A stretch of DNA of 58,080 nt from contig JADMJV010000103.1 of NCBI GenBank assembly GCA_018780265.1, positions 1 through 58,080 of the forward strand, given 5' to 3'. A program made the translations under genes and the position numbers. Positions 25,741-33,528 of this stretch are shown in pieces. How positions within the stretch are numbered: the first letter of the stretch is position 1; every line of letters begins with the position of its first letter. The notes under the pieces are model-generated. The model had not been told where the DNA came from. It saw nothing but the letters and a program-made list of their open reading frames with translations, and ran no database searches. The DNA comes from a bacterium (GTDB taxonomy: Bacteria; Vulcanimicrobiota; Xenobia; Xenobiales; JADMJV01).

Positions 25741-25770
25741 CTGAGACACCCTTTTTAATGGGTGTCTCAG
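25741..25770. repeat. Perfect 11-bp inverted repeat between sucD and the YqzL-like promoter
   Basis: CTGAGACACCC-TTTTTAAT-GGGTGTCTCAG has 11-bp perfect arms and an 8-nt loop. It starts five bases beyond the -35 box and lies 55 bases after the sucD stop. On the minus strand there is no T-run after it, so it could be a sucCD 3'-end structure or a protein-binding site. Confidence 0.7.
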
Positions 25771-25824
25771 CGAAGCCGCTGATTCAAGGAGTTGCGGAAA
25801 ATATTTCAAGCAATCTTTTTTCTT

Positions 25825-26703
25825 TTAAACGTTGGCAGTAGCCATTCGCTTCTTGAGTTCGGCCACCAACTCTTGGGTGGTATCCGAGACGGGAATTCCC
25901 GCCTTTTCAAAAGCATCCACCTTGCCCTGGGCAGTGCCCACTCCCCCGGAAACGATAGCGCCGGCGTGACCCATTCGCTTTCCAGGAGGTGCGGTGCGAC
26001 CGGCGATCATGGCTACCGTAGGGATCTTCTTGCCCACCAGGTAGGCTGCCGCTTCTTCTTCCTGGCCGCCTCCGATTTCGCCAATCAAAACCAGCGCCTT
26101 GGTCGCCGGGTCGTCCAGGAACATTTTGACGCAGTCCAAAAAACTGGTGCCGATGATGGGGTCGCCGCCGATACCAACACAGGTGGACTGACCCAACCCG
26201 TTGCGGCTCAATTCGTCGACAGCCTGATACGTCAAAGTTCCCGAACGCGACACAAAGCCCACCGGTCCCGGGCTAAAAATGTGAGCGGGCATTATGCCCA
26301 ACTTACACTCGCCAGGAGTGATCAGGCCGGGACAGTTGGGCCCGATCAAGCGCGCCCCCAGACGCTTGACTTCGGCGTGGACCGGAACCATGTCCTGAAT
26401 GGGCACGCCCTCGGTAATGCACACAATAGTTCCGATGCCCGCGTGGGCGGCCTCCAGAATCGCGTCCGCAGCGCCCGGCGCAGGTACGAAGATTATCGAG
26501 GTGTCGGCCCCGGTTGCCGCCCGTCCCTGGGCCACGGTGTTGAAGACCGGCTTGTCCAGCACCTTGGTGCCACCCTTACCGGGAGTGCATCCGCCTACGA
26601 CTAGAGTGCCATACTCCAGCATCTGCTTTGCATGGAACATCCCCTCTTTGCCGGTGATGCCCTGGACCAGTACTTTGCTGTTTTTATGGATAAGAATGCT
26701 CAT
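25825..26703 (-). CDS. sucD: Succinate-CoA ligase, alpha subunit
   Basis: SucD with SucC interconverts succinyl-CoA and succinate with nucleotide synthesis in the TCA cycle. The 292-residue product is full length: KVLVQGITGKEGMFHAKQML binds CoA, RLIGPNCPGLITPGECKLGI is the classic signature, and GHAGAIVSGGVGTAQGK includes the His phosphorylated during catalysis (MGHAGA). It follows sucC by 14 bases on the same strand. It is the last gene of the serA-meaB-B12 subunit-sucC-sucD set. Confidence 0.96.
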   Translation of the reverse strand: MSILIHKNSKVLVQGITGKEGMFHAKQMLEYGTLVVGGCTPGKGGTKVLDKPVFNTVAQGRAATGADTSIIFVPAPGAADAILEAAHAGIGTIVCITEGVPIQDMVPVHAEVKRLGARLIGPNCPGLITPGECKLGIMPAHIFSPGPVGFVSRSGTLTYQAVDELSRNGLGQSTCVGIGGDPIIGTSFLDCVKMFLDDPATKALVLIGEIGGGQEEEAAAYLVGKKIPTVAMIAGRTAPPGKRMGHAGAIVSGGVGTAQGKVDAFEKAGIPVSDTTQELVAELKKRMATANV

Positions 26704-26717
26704 TTTTTTGGTTCTCC

Positions 26718-27851
26718 TTAGCGTGTCAGGGCCACGATCTTTTTGGCGGCTTCTTCCATGGTGGCGGCGACTTCGTAGCCGTTTTCTTTGAGAATGGCTC
26801 GGCCTTCGGCCTCATTGGTGCCCGACAGGCGGATCACCAGCGGAACTTTGATCTCCACTTGCCGGGAGCCTTCGACGATGCCCTTGGCCACTTCGTCCCC
26901 GCGAGTGATACCGCCAAAGATATTGAAGAGCACCCCCTTCACATTGGGGTCAGAGAGCACCAGGCCGAGGGCGTTGGCGACCAGCGCCGCGTTGGCTCCA
27001 CCGCCCACGTCTAAAAAATTCGCCGGTTTGCCACCCTCGCGGGCCACAATATCCAGGGTGCCCATCACCAGTCCGGCCCCGTTGCCAATAATACCCACAT
27101 CGCCATCCAGGCGCACGTAGTTGTTCAGCCCTCGCTCCTTGGCCTGACGCTCCATGGGATCTTCCTCGGCGACTTCCCGCATTGCTTCCAATTCGGGGTG
27201 GCGATAGGTTGCATTGTCGTCAAAATTCATCTTGGAGTCGGCCGCCACCACTCGCCCATCTTTGAGGATGGCCAGTGGATTGATCTCGGTCAGCACGCAG
27301 TCCCACTTACGATAGAGCTCGTAGGCCTTCTTAACAAAGAAATGCAACTGCTTGCGAATGGCCGGTTCCACCTCAAATTGGTAAAGCATTTCCCGAATTT
27401 CGTAGTCCTGTACGCCCAGCCAGGGATGGGTATGCAGCTTGAAGATCTGATCGGGATGGGTCTTGGCCACCTCTTCAATATCGACGCCGCCCATGGGACT
27501 GAGCATCACCACGTGGGTACCGGCATCCCGGTCGAGGGTGATTCCCAGATAGAATTCTCGGTCGATCTCAATGCACTCTTCCACAAGCACCTTGTTGACC
27601 CTGAGCCCCTTGATGTCCATGCCGATGATCTTGGCGGCAGCCTCCTCGGCCTCTTGCGGGGTCTCGGCCAGCTTGATGCCGCCGGCCTTTCCCCGTCCAC
27701 CAATGTGCACCTGGGCCTTGACGGCCACCTTCTTGCCAATTTCGGCTGCGATAGCCTTGGCCTCGGCAGGCGTCGACGCCACCCTACCCTGGGTGGTGGG
27801 GATACCGACCTGATTCATCAGCTCTTTCCCCTGATACTCGTGGATGATCAT
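26718..27851 (-). CDS. sucC: Succinate-CoA ligase, beta subunit
   Basis: From ATG 27851 the product is 377 residues, a normal SucC length. It starts MIIHEYQGKELMNQVGIPTT, has the ATP-grasp region KVAVKAQVHIGGRGKAGGIK and ends with FNIFGGITRGDEVAKGI and VPLVIRLSGTNEAEGRAIL. The start was set at this ATG because homology begins there and GAGGAGCAAGG precedes it; the frame is open further upstream but that part is not protein-like. The B12-subunit stop is 17 bases upstream, consistent with one operon that passes succinyl-CoA to succinate. Confidence 0.96.
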   Translation of the reverse strand: MIIHEYQGKELMNQVGIPTTQGRVASTPAEAKAIAAEIGKKVAVKAQVHIGGRGKAGGIKLAETPQEAEEAAAKIIGMDIKGLRVNKVLVEECIEIDREFYLGITLDRDAGTHVVMLSPMGGVDIEEVAKTHPDQIFKLHTHPWLGVQDYEIREMLYQFEVEPAIRKQLHFFVKKAYELYRKWDCVLTEINPLAILKDGRVVAADSKMNFDDNATYRHPELEAMREVAEEDPMERQAKERGLNNYVRLDGDVGIIGNGAGLVMGTLDIVAREGGKPANFLDVGGGANAALVANALGLVLSDPNVKGVLFNIFGGITRGDEVAKGIVEGSRQVEIKVPLVIRLSGTNEAEGRAILKENGYEVAATMEEAAKKIVALTR

Positions 27852-27868
27852 TCCTTGCTCCTCTCGAT

Positions 27869-28303
27869 CTAGGCCGACTTGCCTTCGGCTTCGGCACGCT
27901 GCGCGCGCCGACGGGTCAATTCCTCGCGAAAATAATTCTCGATGTCCTGAAGCGGCGAACCCGGTCCAAACAGGCGGCCGACCCCCAACTGGCTCAACTC
28001 CGCCATGTCGTCCTCGGGGATAATGCCTCCCCCAGATAACAGGACATGCTCGAGCCCCTGGGCATCCATCAGCTCTTTGACACGAGGAAAAAGCGTCATG
28101 TGGGCCCCCGACAAAATGGACAAACAAACTGCGTCAACGTCCTCTTGCAAGGCAGCCGCCACGATCATTTCTGGCGTCTGAAAGAGGCCCGTGTAAATCA
28201 CCTCAAAGCCTGCGTCGCGCAGACTCCGAGCAATCACTTTGACGCCCCGGTCGTGGCCGTCCAGGCCGGCTTTGGCCAGCAGGACTTTCATTCTTGCTTC
28301 CAT
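27869..28303 (-). CDS. Stand-alone B12-binding subunit of methylmalonyl-CoA mutase type
   Basis: The 144-residue product carries only the cobalamin-binding domain: KVLLAKAGLDGHDRGVKVIA contains the DxHxxG motif whose His ligates cobalt. LSILSGAHMTLF and LLSGGGIIPEDD follow, ending with a charged helix. In methylmalonyl-CoA mutase this domain pairs with a catalytic TIM-barrel subunit that interconverts methylmalonyl-CoA and succinyl-CoA. The large subunit is not in this window. ATG 28303 starts one base after the meaB stop (TAACATG), so the genes are tightly coupled. Confidence 0.9.
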   Translation of the reverse strand: MEARMKVLLAKAGLDGHDRGVKVIARSLRDAGFEVIYTGLFQTPEMIVAAALQEDVDAVCLSILSGAHMTLFPRVKELMDAQGLEHVLLSGGGIIPEDDMAELSQLGVGRLFGPGSPLQDIENYFREELTRRRAQRAEAEGKSA

Positions 28304-28304
28304 G

Positions 28305-29288
28305 TTACTCCAAGCTGGTGTGGGCCAGGCGCTCACGCACTCCGGCCCAAACCTTTTGAGCCGCCTGATGCAGTCCGATCTGGCCCATTCGAAGTTGGTC
28401 GGCGGCCTGGGCCAGAGAGACCAGCACCGCAGGTTCGCTCCACAAACGTTCTTCCAGAGCGGCCCTTACCAATTCGCGAATGCGAGCTTGATGCTGGACC
28501 TGGCGTTTCTTGTCGAGTCGGCCCGCGTCCTGCAGCCAATCCCAATGACGGCGGAGTTCTGCATAGAGTTCGCCAATGCCCTGCCCTTCTATGGCGGTAA
28601 CCTTGAGAACCGGAGGTCGCCACTGGTCTCTTTCGGCAAAGCTGGCAGCCTCCATCAACTGGCGTTGCATCTCATCCACGTTGGGTCGATCTGCCTTGTT
28701 GACCACAAAGATATCCGCGATCTCCATCAGGCCCGCCTTCATGGCTTGAATCACACCTCCAGCCTCGGGCACCAACACAACCGTGCAGGTATCACAGCTT
28801 TGCGCGATGGCCAGTTCGGACTGACCCACTCCCACCGTCTCCAGGCATAGAAAGTCCTTACCCAGTGCCTCCAGGATGTCGGCCGCCTCCTGAGCAGTGC
28901 GAGCGAGACCCCCCAAGCAACCACGAGCCGCCATGCTGCGCACAAACACGTCCGGGTCTTCCAAAGAACGACTCATGCGTACCCGATCGCCCAACAGCGC
29001 TCCTCCGCTGAAAGGGGAAGAAGGGTCTACGGCCACCACCCCAACCTTGTGATTCTGCCCGCGGGCGACGCGGACCAGGCTGTCCACCAGAGTCGATTTG
29101 CCCGCCCCGGGAGGACCTGTGACACCTACCCTTTGAGCCTTGCCCTGGTGGGGGGCCAGCGCCGTCAGCAAGGGCTCGGCCTCGGGGGACATGTTCTCGA
29201 CCCAGGTCATGGCCCGAGCAGCCGCCCCTACCTGCCCCTGTAAAATCCGTTCTGCGAAGTTGCGAGCGCGGTCCTCAACGCTGATCAT
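28305..29288 (-). CDS. meaB: MeaB/ArgK-type GTPase, methylmalonyl-CoA mutase chaperone
   Basis: The 327-residue product has a Walker A motif VGVTGPPGAGKSTLVDSLV and the G3 family G domain: VVAVDPSSPFSGGALLGDRV, LETVGVGQSE and VVNKAD. The N-terminal helical arm and the C-terminal helical dimerisation part fit MeaB length. MeaB guards cobalamin loading and protects the mutase from inactivation. The adjacent B12-binding subunit and sucCD support the mutase-chaperone role over the older ArgK label. The preceding serA stop abuts its ATG with no gap. Confidence 0.94.
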   Translation of the reverse strand: MISVEDRARNFAERILQGQVGAAARAMTWVENMSPEAEPLLTALAPHQGKAQRVGVTGPPGAGKSTLVDSLVRVARGQNHKVGVVAVDPSSPFSGGALLGDRVRMSRSLEDPDVFVRSMAARGCLGGLARTAQEAADILEALGKDFLCLETVGVGQSELAIAQSCDTCTVVLVPEAGGVIQAMKAGLMEIADIFVVNKADRPNVDEMQRQLMEAASFAERDQWRPPVLKVTAIEGQGIGELYAELRRHWDWLQDAGRLDKKRQVQHQARIRELVRAALEERLWSEPAVLVSLAQAADQLRMGQIGLHQAAQKVWAGVRERLAHTSLE

Positions 29289-30494
29289 TTACAGCGAGAG
29301 GCTGGCAGCGCGAACATGCAACACGCCGTCGCACTTTTCCAAAGCTGCAACCACCTCGGCCGGAATCGCCTGCTCCACCAAAATGCGGGCGCTGGCGGCC
29401 TTGGCCCCGGAGAACACCTGATTTTCCATCTCTTGCACATTGGTCGAGTGCTCTTTGAGAACTGCAAAGACCCCGGCCAACACTCCCACCCGATCTTCGT
29501 GGCGGACCGTAATCGAAAAACCGCCACTGGGGGCTCGTCGCAAATTGACGCAGTTGGGAATGTGCGAACCACTCACAAAGGCTCCCACGATTCGGGCGGC
29601 CTCCAGGCCGGTATCCAACTCGGCCTGGTCGGTGGAAGCGCCCACGTGGTGGGTCCCATAACAATTGGGGTGCTGACTGATGGGGGTGGCGAACTCGCCA
29701 TCCTTGCCCGAAGGCTCGCCCTCAAACACGTCTGTCCCCAAACGAATGCCTTTCTCGTTCATGGCCGTCAACAGGGCAGCCTGGTCGACGACCTCGGCTC
29801 GACAAGTGTTGATTAAAAATGCGCCGGGCTGCATGGCGGCAAAAAAGTCCTTGCCAATCAGACCGCGTGTCTCCCCTGACAGGGCCATATGCAGGCTGAC
29901 CACATCGCACTGCGCGGCCAGGTCCGTCAGCTGGGCACAATACTCCAAATTCAGGGCCTCGGCCTTCTCGGGCGTAAGCGACCGGGACCAGGCCACCAAA
30001 CGCACTCCAAAAGGCCTCAACCGGTCGGCTGTCTCCAGGCCGATGGCCCCGGTACCCACAATGCCCACGGTCCGCCCTTTGAAGCCCTGGGCCTTACCAT
30101 ATTTGCCTTTGTTCCAGCGACCGCCGCGCAAATCGATAACATTATCCGCGATACTGCGGTCCAGCGCCAGCATCAAACCCACCGCCAACTCGGCTACGGC
30201 GGTGGAGTTTTTGCCCGGACAATTGGCGACATAGATCCCCTTGGCCGAAGCTCCCTCTACGTCAATCGTGTTGTAACCGGAACCAGCCCGGATAATCAAA
30301 CCCAGGCGATCAGCGGCCTGAACAGCGGCCGAGGTAACCCTGGTGGATCGAACGATCAAAATTTCAACCCCGGCTATGGCCTGGGGCAAATCGTCGGCAG
30401 CTAGCGACGGTTTGTCAATGATTTCAACCCCGCTGATGGCTTGCAAAGCCCGAACCGACTGGGGATGAAGTTTATCGGCTAAGAGAATCTTCAT
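29289..30494 (-). CDS. serA: D-3-phosphoglycerate dehydrogenase
   Basis: SerA oxidises 3-phosphoglycerate with NAD to start serine synthesis. The 401-residue product has the catalytic and NAD-binding domains of the 2-hydroxyacid dehydrogenase family: GRTVGIVGTGAIGLETADRL (NAD), IIRAGSGYNTIDVEGA, and a His in CYGTHHVGASTDQAE. Residues ~325-401 form a C-terminal ACT domain (SITVRHEDRVGVLAGVFAV) that often binds serine for feedback control. Its stop is directly followed by the meaB start, an unusual operon partner for serA. Confidence 0.93.
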   Translation of the reverse strand: MKILLADKLHPQSVRALQAISGVEIIDKPSLAADDLPQAIAGVEILIVRSTRVTSAAVQAADRLGLIIRAGSGYNTIDVEGASAKGIYVANCPGKNSTAVAELAVGLMLALDRSIADNVIDLRGGRWNKGKYGKAQGFKGRTVGIVGTGAIGLETADRLRPFGVRLVAWSRSLTPEKAEALNLEYCAQLTDLAAQCDVVSLHMALSGETRGLIGKDFFAAMQPGAFLINTCRAEVVDQAALLTAMNEKGIRLGTDVFEGEPSGKDGEFATPISQHPNCYGTHHVGASTDQAELDTGLEAARIVGAFVSGSHIPNCVNLRRAPSGGFSITVRHEDRVGVLAGVFAVLKEHSTNVQEMENQVFSGAKAASARILVEQAIPAEVVAALEKCDGVLHVRAASLSL

Positions 30495-30612
30495 GGAACC
30501 TCCGCAAAACTGGCCCGTTTCTCACGGGTGGCGCAGGTTCTTGCGTCACACGAACAGCTCCTGCAGCAAAGCTCCAGGCTTCCTGCAGCGAAGGTCCCGG
30601 CCCCCCCGGGCA

Positions 30613-30834
30613 CTATTTGTAGCGATACGTGATACGGCCGCGGGTAAGATCGTAGGGCGACAACTCGACAGTCACCTTGTCTCCGGGCAGAATTCGAATG
30701 AAGTGGCGGCGGATTTTACCGGACACATGGGCCAACACTTTATGGCCATTCTGCAGTTCTACTTGAAATCGAGCGTTGGGAAAGGCTTCCACGACCGTGC
30801 CCTCCACCTCAATAGCTCCCTCTTTATCTGACAT
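30613..30834 (-). CDS. infA: Translation initiation factor IF-1
   Basis: From ATG 30834 the product is 73 residues, the standard IF-1 size. It is an OB fold: IEVEGTVVEAFPNARFQVEL, then HVSGKIRRHFIRILPGDKV and YDLTRGRITYRYK. A strong AAGGAGG precedes the start. IF-1 binds the ribosomal A site during initiation. It usually lies in the ribosomal-protein cluster; here it stands alone between serA and a rhomboid protease gene. Confidence 0.97.
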   Translation of the reverse strand: MSDKEGAIEVEGTVVEAFPNARFQVELQNGHKVLAHVSGKIRRHFIRILPGDKVTVELSPYDLTRGRITYRYK

Positions 30835-30940
30835 CCGTTCACCTCCTTGGGGTAGAAAACTACCCGTGTATACCCCGCCAGCGGGCATAATACACCTTCC
30901 GAGGGCGACTGGCCAGAGAGGAACCCAAAAAAAGCCAGAG

Positions 30941-31486
30941 TCAGTCTTTTCGCACGGGCAGCAACTTGGCACTCATCACGCCGCCTACAAAGCCCCAGAA
31001 ATGGCCAGCCCAGGAGATTCCAGCTTGAGGAACGAGGCCCATCCAGACACTCCCGCTAAACCATGAGAAGGTCAGCAGCGAAAGGCCCAGGGCCAACGGT
31101 TGACGGGTGTACAGCCCACGGGCCAAAAGAAATCCCATAAATCCGAAAAGCACGCCAGAAAATCCCAGCGAGGGAGTGAGCGAGAAGACCCAGGTCCCCA
31201 GTCCACCCACCACCATCGAAACCAACAAAACTGGCCAAAAAGCCCCCTGCAGCAGCATAAGCGCCGCCAGCGGCACGAAGGCCACCGTATTGCTGACCAG
31301 ATGCATCAGCCCCAGATGCAGAAACGGAGCGGTCAAGATCTGGGCCAGCCCGATGCTGGTTCGAGGATGGAGCGCCCCCAGGTTATCGAGGGCGTGTCCC
31401 GTGAACAGGTCGACCGCTTCCACGCCCCACAGCAGAGCCACAAAGCCCACAATGATAAGAACTCTAGCCTTTAACGATGCAATCAT
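30941..31486 (-). CDS. Rhomboid-family intramembrane serine protease
   Basis: From ATG 31486 the product is 181 residues with about six membrane helices. It carries the rhomboid landmarks: HLGLMHLVSNTVAF in helix 2, the nucleophile Ser110 in LGFSGVLFGF, and His162 in ISWAGHFWGF. These proteases cleave membrane proteins within the bilayer. A TATAAT sits nine bases before the start, so the transcript may be nearly leaderless. The frame upstream of this ATG is not protein-like. Confidence 0.88.
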   Translation of the reverse strand: MIASLKARVLIIVGFVALLWGVEAVDLFTGHALDNLGALHPRTSIGLAQILTAPFLHLGLMHLVSNTVAFVPLAALMLLQGAFWPVLLVSMVVGGLGTWVFSLTPSLGFSGVLFGFMGFLLARGLYTRQPLALGLSLLTFSWFSGSVWMGLVPQAGISWAGHFWGFVGGVMSAKLLPVRKD

Positions 31487-31493
31487 AGGTGCA

Positions 31494-31499
31494 TTATAG
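31494..31499 (-). promoter_or_regulatory. -10-like box before the rhomboid gene
   Basis: TATAAT on the minus strand lies eight to nine bases from the ATG at 31486. The best -35 candidate (CTGGCG, 18 bases away) is weak. Transcription from here would give almost no leader. Confidence 0.35.
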
Positions 31500-31545
31500 C
31501 GACAATCTCCGGGCCACGCCAGACAATAAAACGGGGGCCTTTGGA

Positions 31546-31952
31546 CTAGCCTTCCTCCCACGGGTCGAAAATCTGAGCACCGGAGGCGGCAAAGTGGCGC
31601 GTGTTTCGGGTCACCACGCACAAGCCATGGCGCAGTGCCGTGGCAGCCATCAGTCCGTCCGAGGCAGGAATGAGGATGCCTCGGAGCTGAGCTTTCGCGG
31701 TCAGGTTTCCCCAATGGCGCGCGACCTCTGCATCGATCGGCAAAATTCTGGCCGCATCAGCAGCCATTCGGCCAATCCTGTCTTGCGCTTGCTCGCTTCG
31801 AGCAATCCTATGCCCCTGGCGATCTCGCCGACTGCTAACACGCTCAGGTAGATCCCTTCGGCGCTAAACTTCGCAACGCGGCTTTTTACTCTCGGAGCCC
31901 CATTGGGATGCTGAATTTCGCCCAGAACACAGGTATCAAGCAAAACGTTCAA
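31546..31952 (-). pseudogene. vapC: VapC-type PIN toxin, frameshifted
   Basis: The first part (from ATG 31952) reads MNVLLDTCVLGEIQHPNG through IYLSVLAVGEIARGIGLLE, with the first PIN aspartate and the following Glu. The second part continues in another frame as ARILPIDAEVARHWGNL and GILIPASDGLMAATALRHGL, then LCVVTRNTRHFAASG, with the last acidic residues. The break lies close to 31760-31775 and needs only a one- or two-base change to restore a normal ~135-residue VapC. It is therefore a recently broken toxin or an assembly error. Confidence 0.75.
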
Positions 31953-32188
31953 GTGGCTATGTCCCGCATCGGGGAGTCATCCCTCGACAGGTCCAGGTCG
32001 TGGATTCCGGGGCCGTTGAACAAGAATTCCTTGAAGGAAGGTCGCTCCCCAATCAGACGCTGATACTCAAACTCGCTGACGAGGATTACCGCCTGGTCAC
32101 GACGGCGGATGCGCTGAGGACCCTCCGTTAGCGCCAAAGTCACAACCTCACTGAAACGATTCTTGGCTTCCGCAAGTGGCCAATCCAT
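31949..32188 (-). CDS. vapB: Phd/YefM-type antitoxin
   Basis: The 79-residue product begins MDWPLAEAKNRFSEVVTLAL and continues GPQRIRRRDQAVILVS, the Phd/YefM DNA-binding fold ('W...eAK..Fsevv..A...GPq.I.rr'). The C-terminal tail is acidic (DLDLSRDDSP). It overlaps the frameshifted toxin by four bases (ATGA). Tandem 9-bp repeats 13-30 bases upstream of the start look like its autorepressor site. It is intact although its toxin is broken. Confidence 0.85.
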   Translation of the reverse strand: MDWPLAEAKNRFSEVVTLALTEGPQRIRRRDQAVILVSEFEYQRLIGERPSFKEFLFNGPGIHDLDLSRDDSPMRDIAT

Positions 32189-32200
32189 AGACTACAAATC

Positions 32201-32218
32201 CAATCTAGACAATCTAGA
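32201..32218. promoter_or_regulatory. Tandem 9-bp repeats, likely antitoxin operator
   Basis: CAATCTAGA occurs twice head to tail (32201-32209, 32210-32218), followed by TT so that AATCTAGATT is also a 10-bp palindrome. It lies just upstream of the antitoxin start, where Phd/YefM-type proteins bind to repress their own operon. Confidence 0.6.
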
Positions 32219-32296
32219 TTACAACCTTACCATTGGGCGTCCTCGAGGGCAAGGCTTCCAGGCTCGGGCCCATCACCCTCGCCAGGCGTACAAAGA

Positions 32297-32319
32297 AAAA
32301 CAGGCCGGAGGCCTGTTTT
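32297..32319 (-). terminator. Rho-independent terminator, probably bidirectional
   Basis: AAAACAGGCC-GGA-GGCCTGTTTT has a 10-bp stem, 3-nt loop and A/T-rich flanks on both sides. It sits just after the stop of the small Lys-rich gene (32323) and faces the antitoxin gene region upstream. Confidence 0.8.
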
Positions 32320-32322
32320 CTT

Positions 32323-32607
32323 TTACCAACCGTCCAACCCCGGTGGGGGCCCTAGCGCAATAGACAACTGCAGGGCATCGATGATGCGCTGCCGCGACCA
32401 GGCCGACTGAGCCTCCTCAATCGGGGAGACCGCCGGAGGAGGGCTTTGTTCCTCGACGACTGCGACCGGTTGCGGTTCAACTTCTGCCTGCTTGCGCTTA
32501 CGCTTGCGCTTGACGTCTTTTTCAGAAATTTCGGGGGGGGCCTGCATCTGGCGACCCGCCTCAGCCTGCCGCTCAATCTCCTTGAGGATCTTCATGACTG
32601 CGTCCAC
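32323..32607 (-). CDS. Small hypothetical protein with basic linker
   Basis: The 94-residue product begins MDAVMKILKEIERQAEAGRQ, followed by a strongly basic stretch (VKRKRKRKQAE), a Pro/Glu-rich linker and a C-terminal helix (WSRQRIIDALQLSIALG). It has no signal peptide or membrane span. It lies 15 bases downstream of the first floA gene and ends at a terminator, so it is probably the last gene of the floA-nfeD operon. No family is recognised. Confidence 0.6.
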   Translation of the reverse strand: MDAVMKILKEIERQAEAGRQMQAPPEISEKDVKRKRKRKQAEVEPQPVAVVEEQSPPPAVSPIEEAQSAWSRQRIIDALQLSIALGPPPGLDGW

Positions 32608-32622
32608 GTTGGTACAAACTCC

Positions 32623-33516
32623 TTAGCTATGAGTGGCGCTGACTTTGAAGCGACCCTGTCGCATCGATTCGGCCAGAGCGCGGGGCACGCGGGCTTCGGC
32701 TTCGACAACCTTGGCCCGCATCTCCTCAACCCGAGCTTTCATCTCTTCCTCGGCGGCGACCGCCTCGGTCCGTCGTTGCTCGGCCCGGGCCTGAGCGATC
32801 TGCTTATCGGCCTCGGCCTGATCTTTTTGCAGTTGAGCACCGATATTGCGACCGATATCGACGTCCATCACATCAATGGACAGAATGTCGAAGGCCGTTC
32901 CGCTGTCCAAGCCTCGCGACAGCACCGTTTGCGAGATGATGCTGGGGTTCTCCAGCACTTTTTTGTGGCTGGGGGCGCAACCGATGGCGGTGACCACCCC
33001 CTCGCCCACACGGGCCAGCACCGTGGACTCACCGGCACCACCGACCAGGTTCTTGATGTTGGCTTTTAAGGTGATGCGGCACGTAGCCGTTACCTGAATG
33101 CCATCTTTAGACATTCCCGAAATCGGCTGAGTCTGGATGACTTTCGGGTTAATCATCATGGAAACCGCTTCCAAAACGTCGCGGCCGGCCAGGTCGATGG
33201 CGGCAGCCGTGCGGAAGTTGAGTTCGATATTGGCTTTGTGACTTTCCACCAAGGCCCGCACCACGCGATGAATGTTGCCGCCGGCCAGATAGTGAGCTTC
33301 CAAATCGCGCTCATGCAGGTGCTCTACGCCAGCCTGACGGCCCATAACCAGCGGCCGCACGACCGAAGCCGGGTCAACGCGCTTAAAGCGCATGGTCAAG
33401 AGGTGGAAGAAGCCGATGTTTACCCCGTTGGAGACCGCCTCCATATAGAGCGTCACCGGAAAGTAGTAAGCGAAGATGCAAAAAGCACAAAAGCCGAAAA
33501 AGAGTATATATCCCAC
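32623..33516 (-). CDS. floA: Flotillin-like protein FloA (UPF0365), copy 1
   Basis: The 297-residue product has one N-terminal membrane helix (YILFFGFCAFCIFAYYFPVT), then the SPFH-type core: RFKRVDPASVVRPLVMGRQ, HYLAGGNIHRVVRALVESH, IDLAGRDVLEAVSMMINPKV and SRGLDSGTAFDILSIDVMDV. A coiled coil of AEAD-type heptads follows (DQAEADKQIAQARAEQRRTE). FloA proteins scaffold membrane microdomains. A second, clearly related copy lies 12 bases upstream in the same operon. Confidence 0.93.
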   Translation of the reverse strand: MGYILFFGFCAFCIFAYYFPVTLYMEAVSNGVNIGFFHLLTMRFKRVDPASVVRPLVMGRQAGVEHLHERDLEAHYLAGGNIHRVVRALVESHKANIELNFRTAAAIDLAGRDVLEAVSMMINPKVIQTQPISGMSKDGIQVTATCRITLKANIKNLVGGAGESTVLARVGEGVVTAIGCAPSHKKVLENPSIISQTVLSRGLDSGTAFDILSIDVMDVDIGRNIGAQLQKDQAEADKQIAQARAEQRRTEAVAAEEEMKARVEEMRAKVVEAEARVPRALAESMRQGRFKVSATHS

Positions 33517-33528
33517 AGCTGCCTCCCT

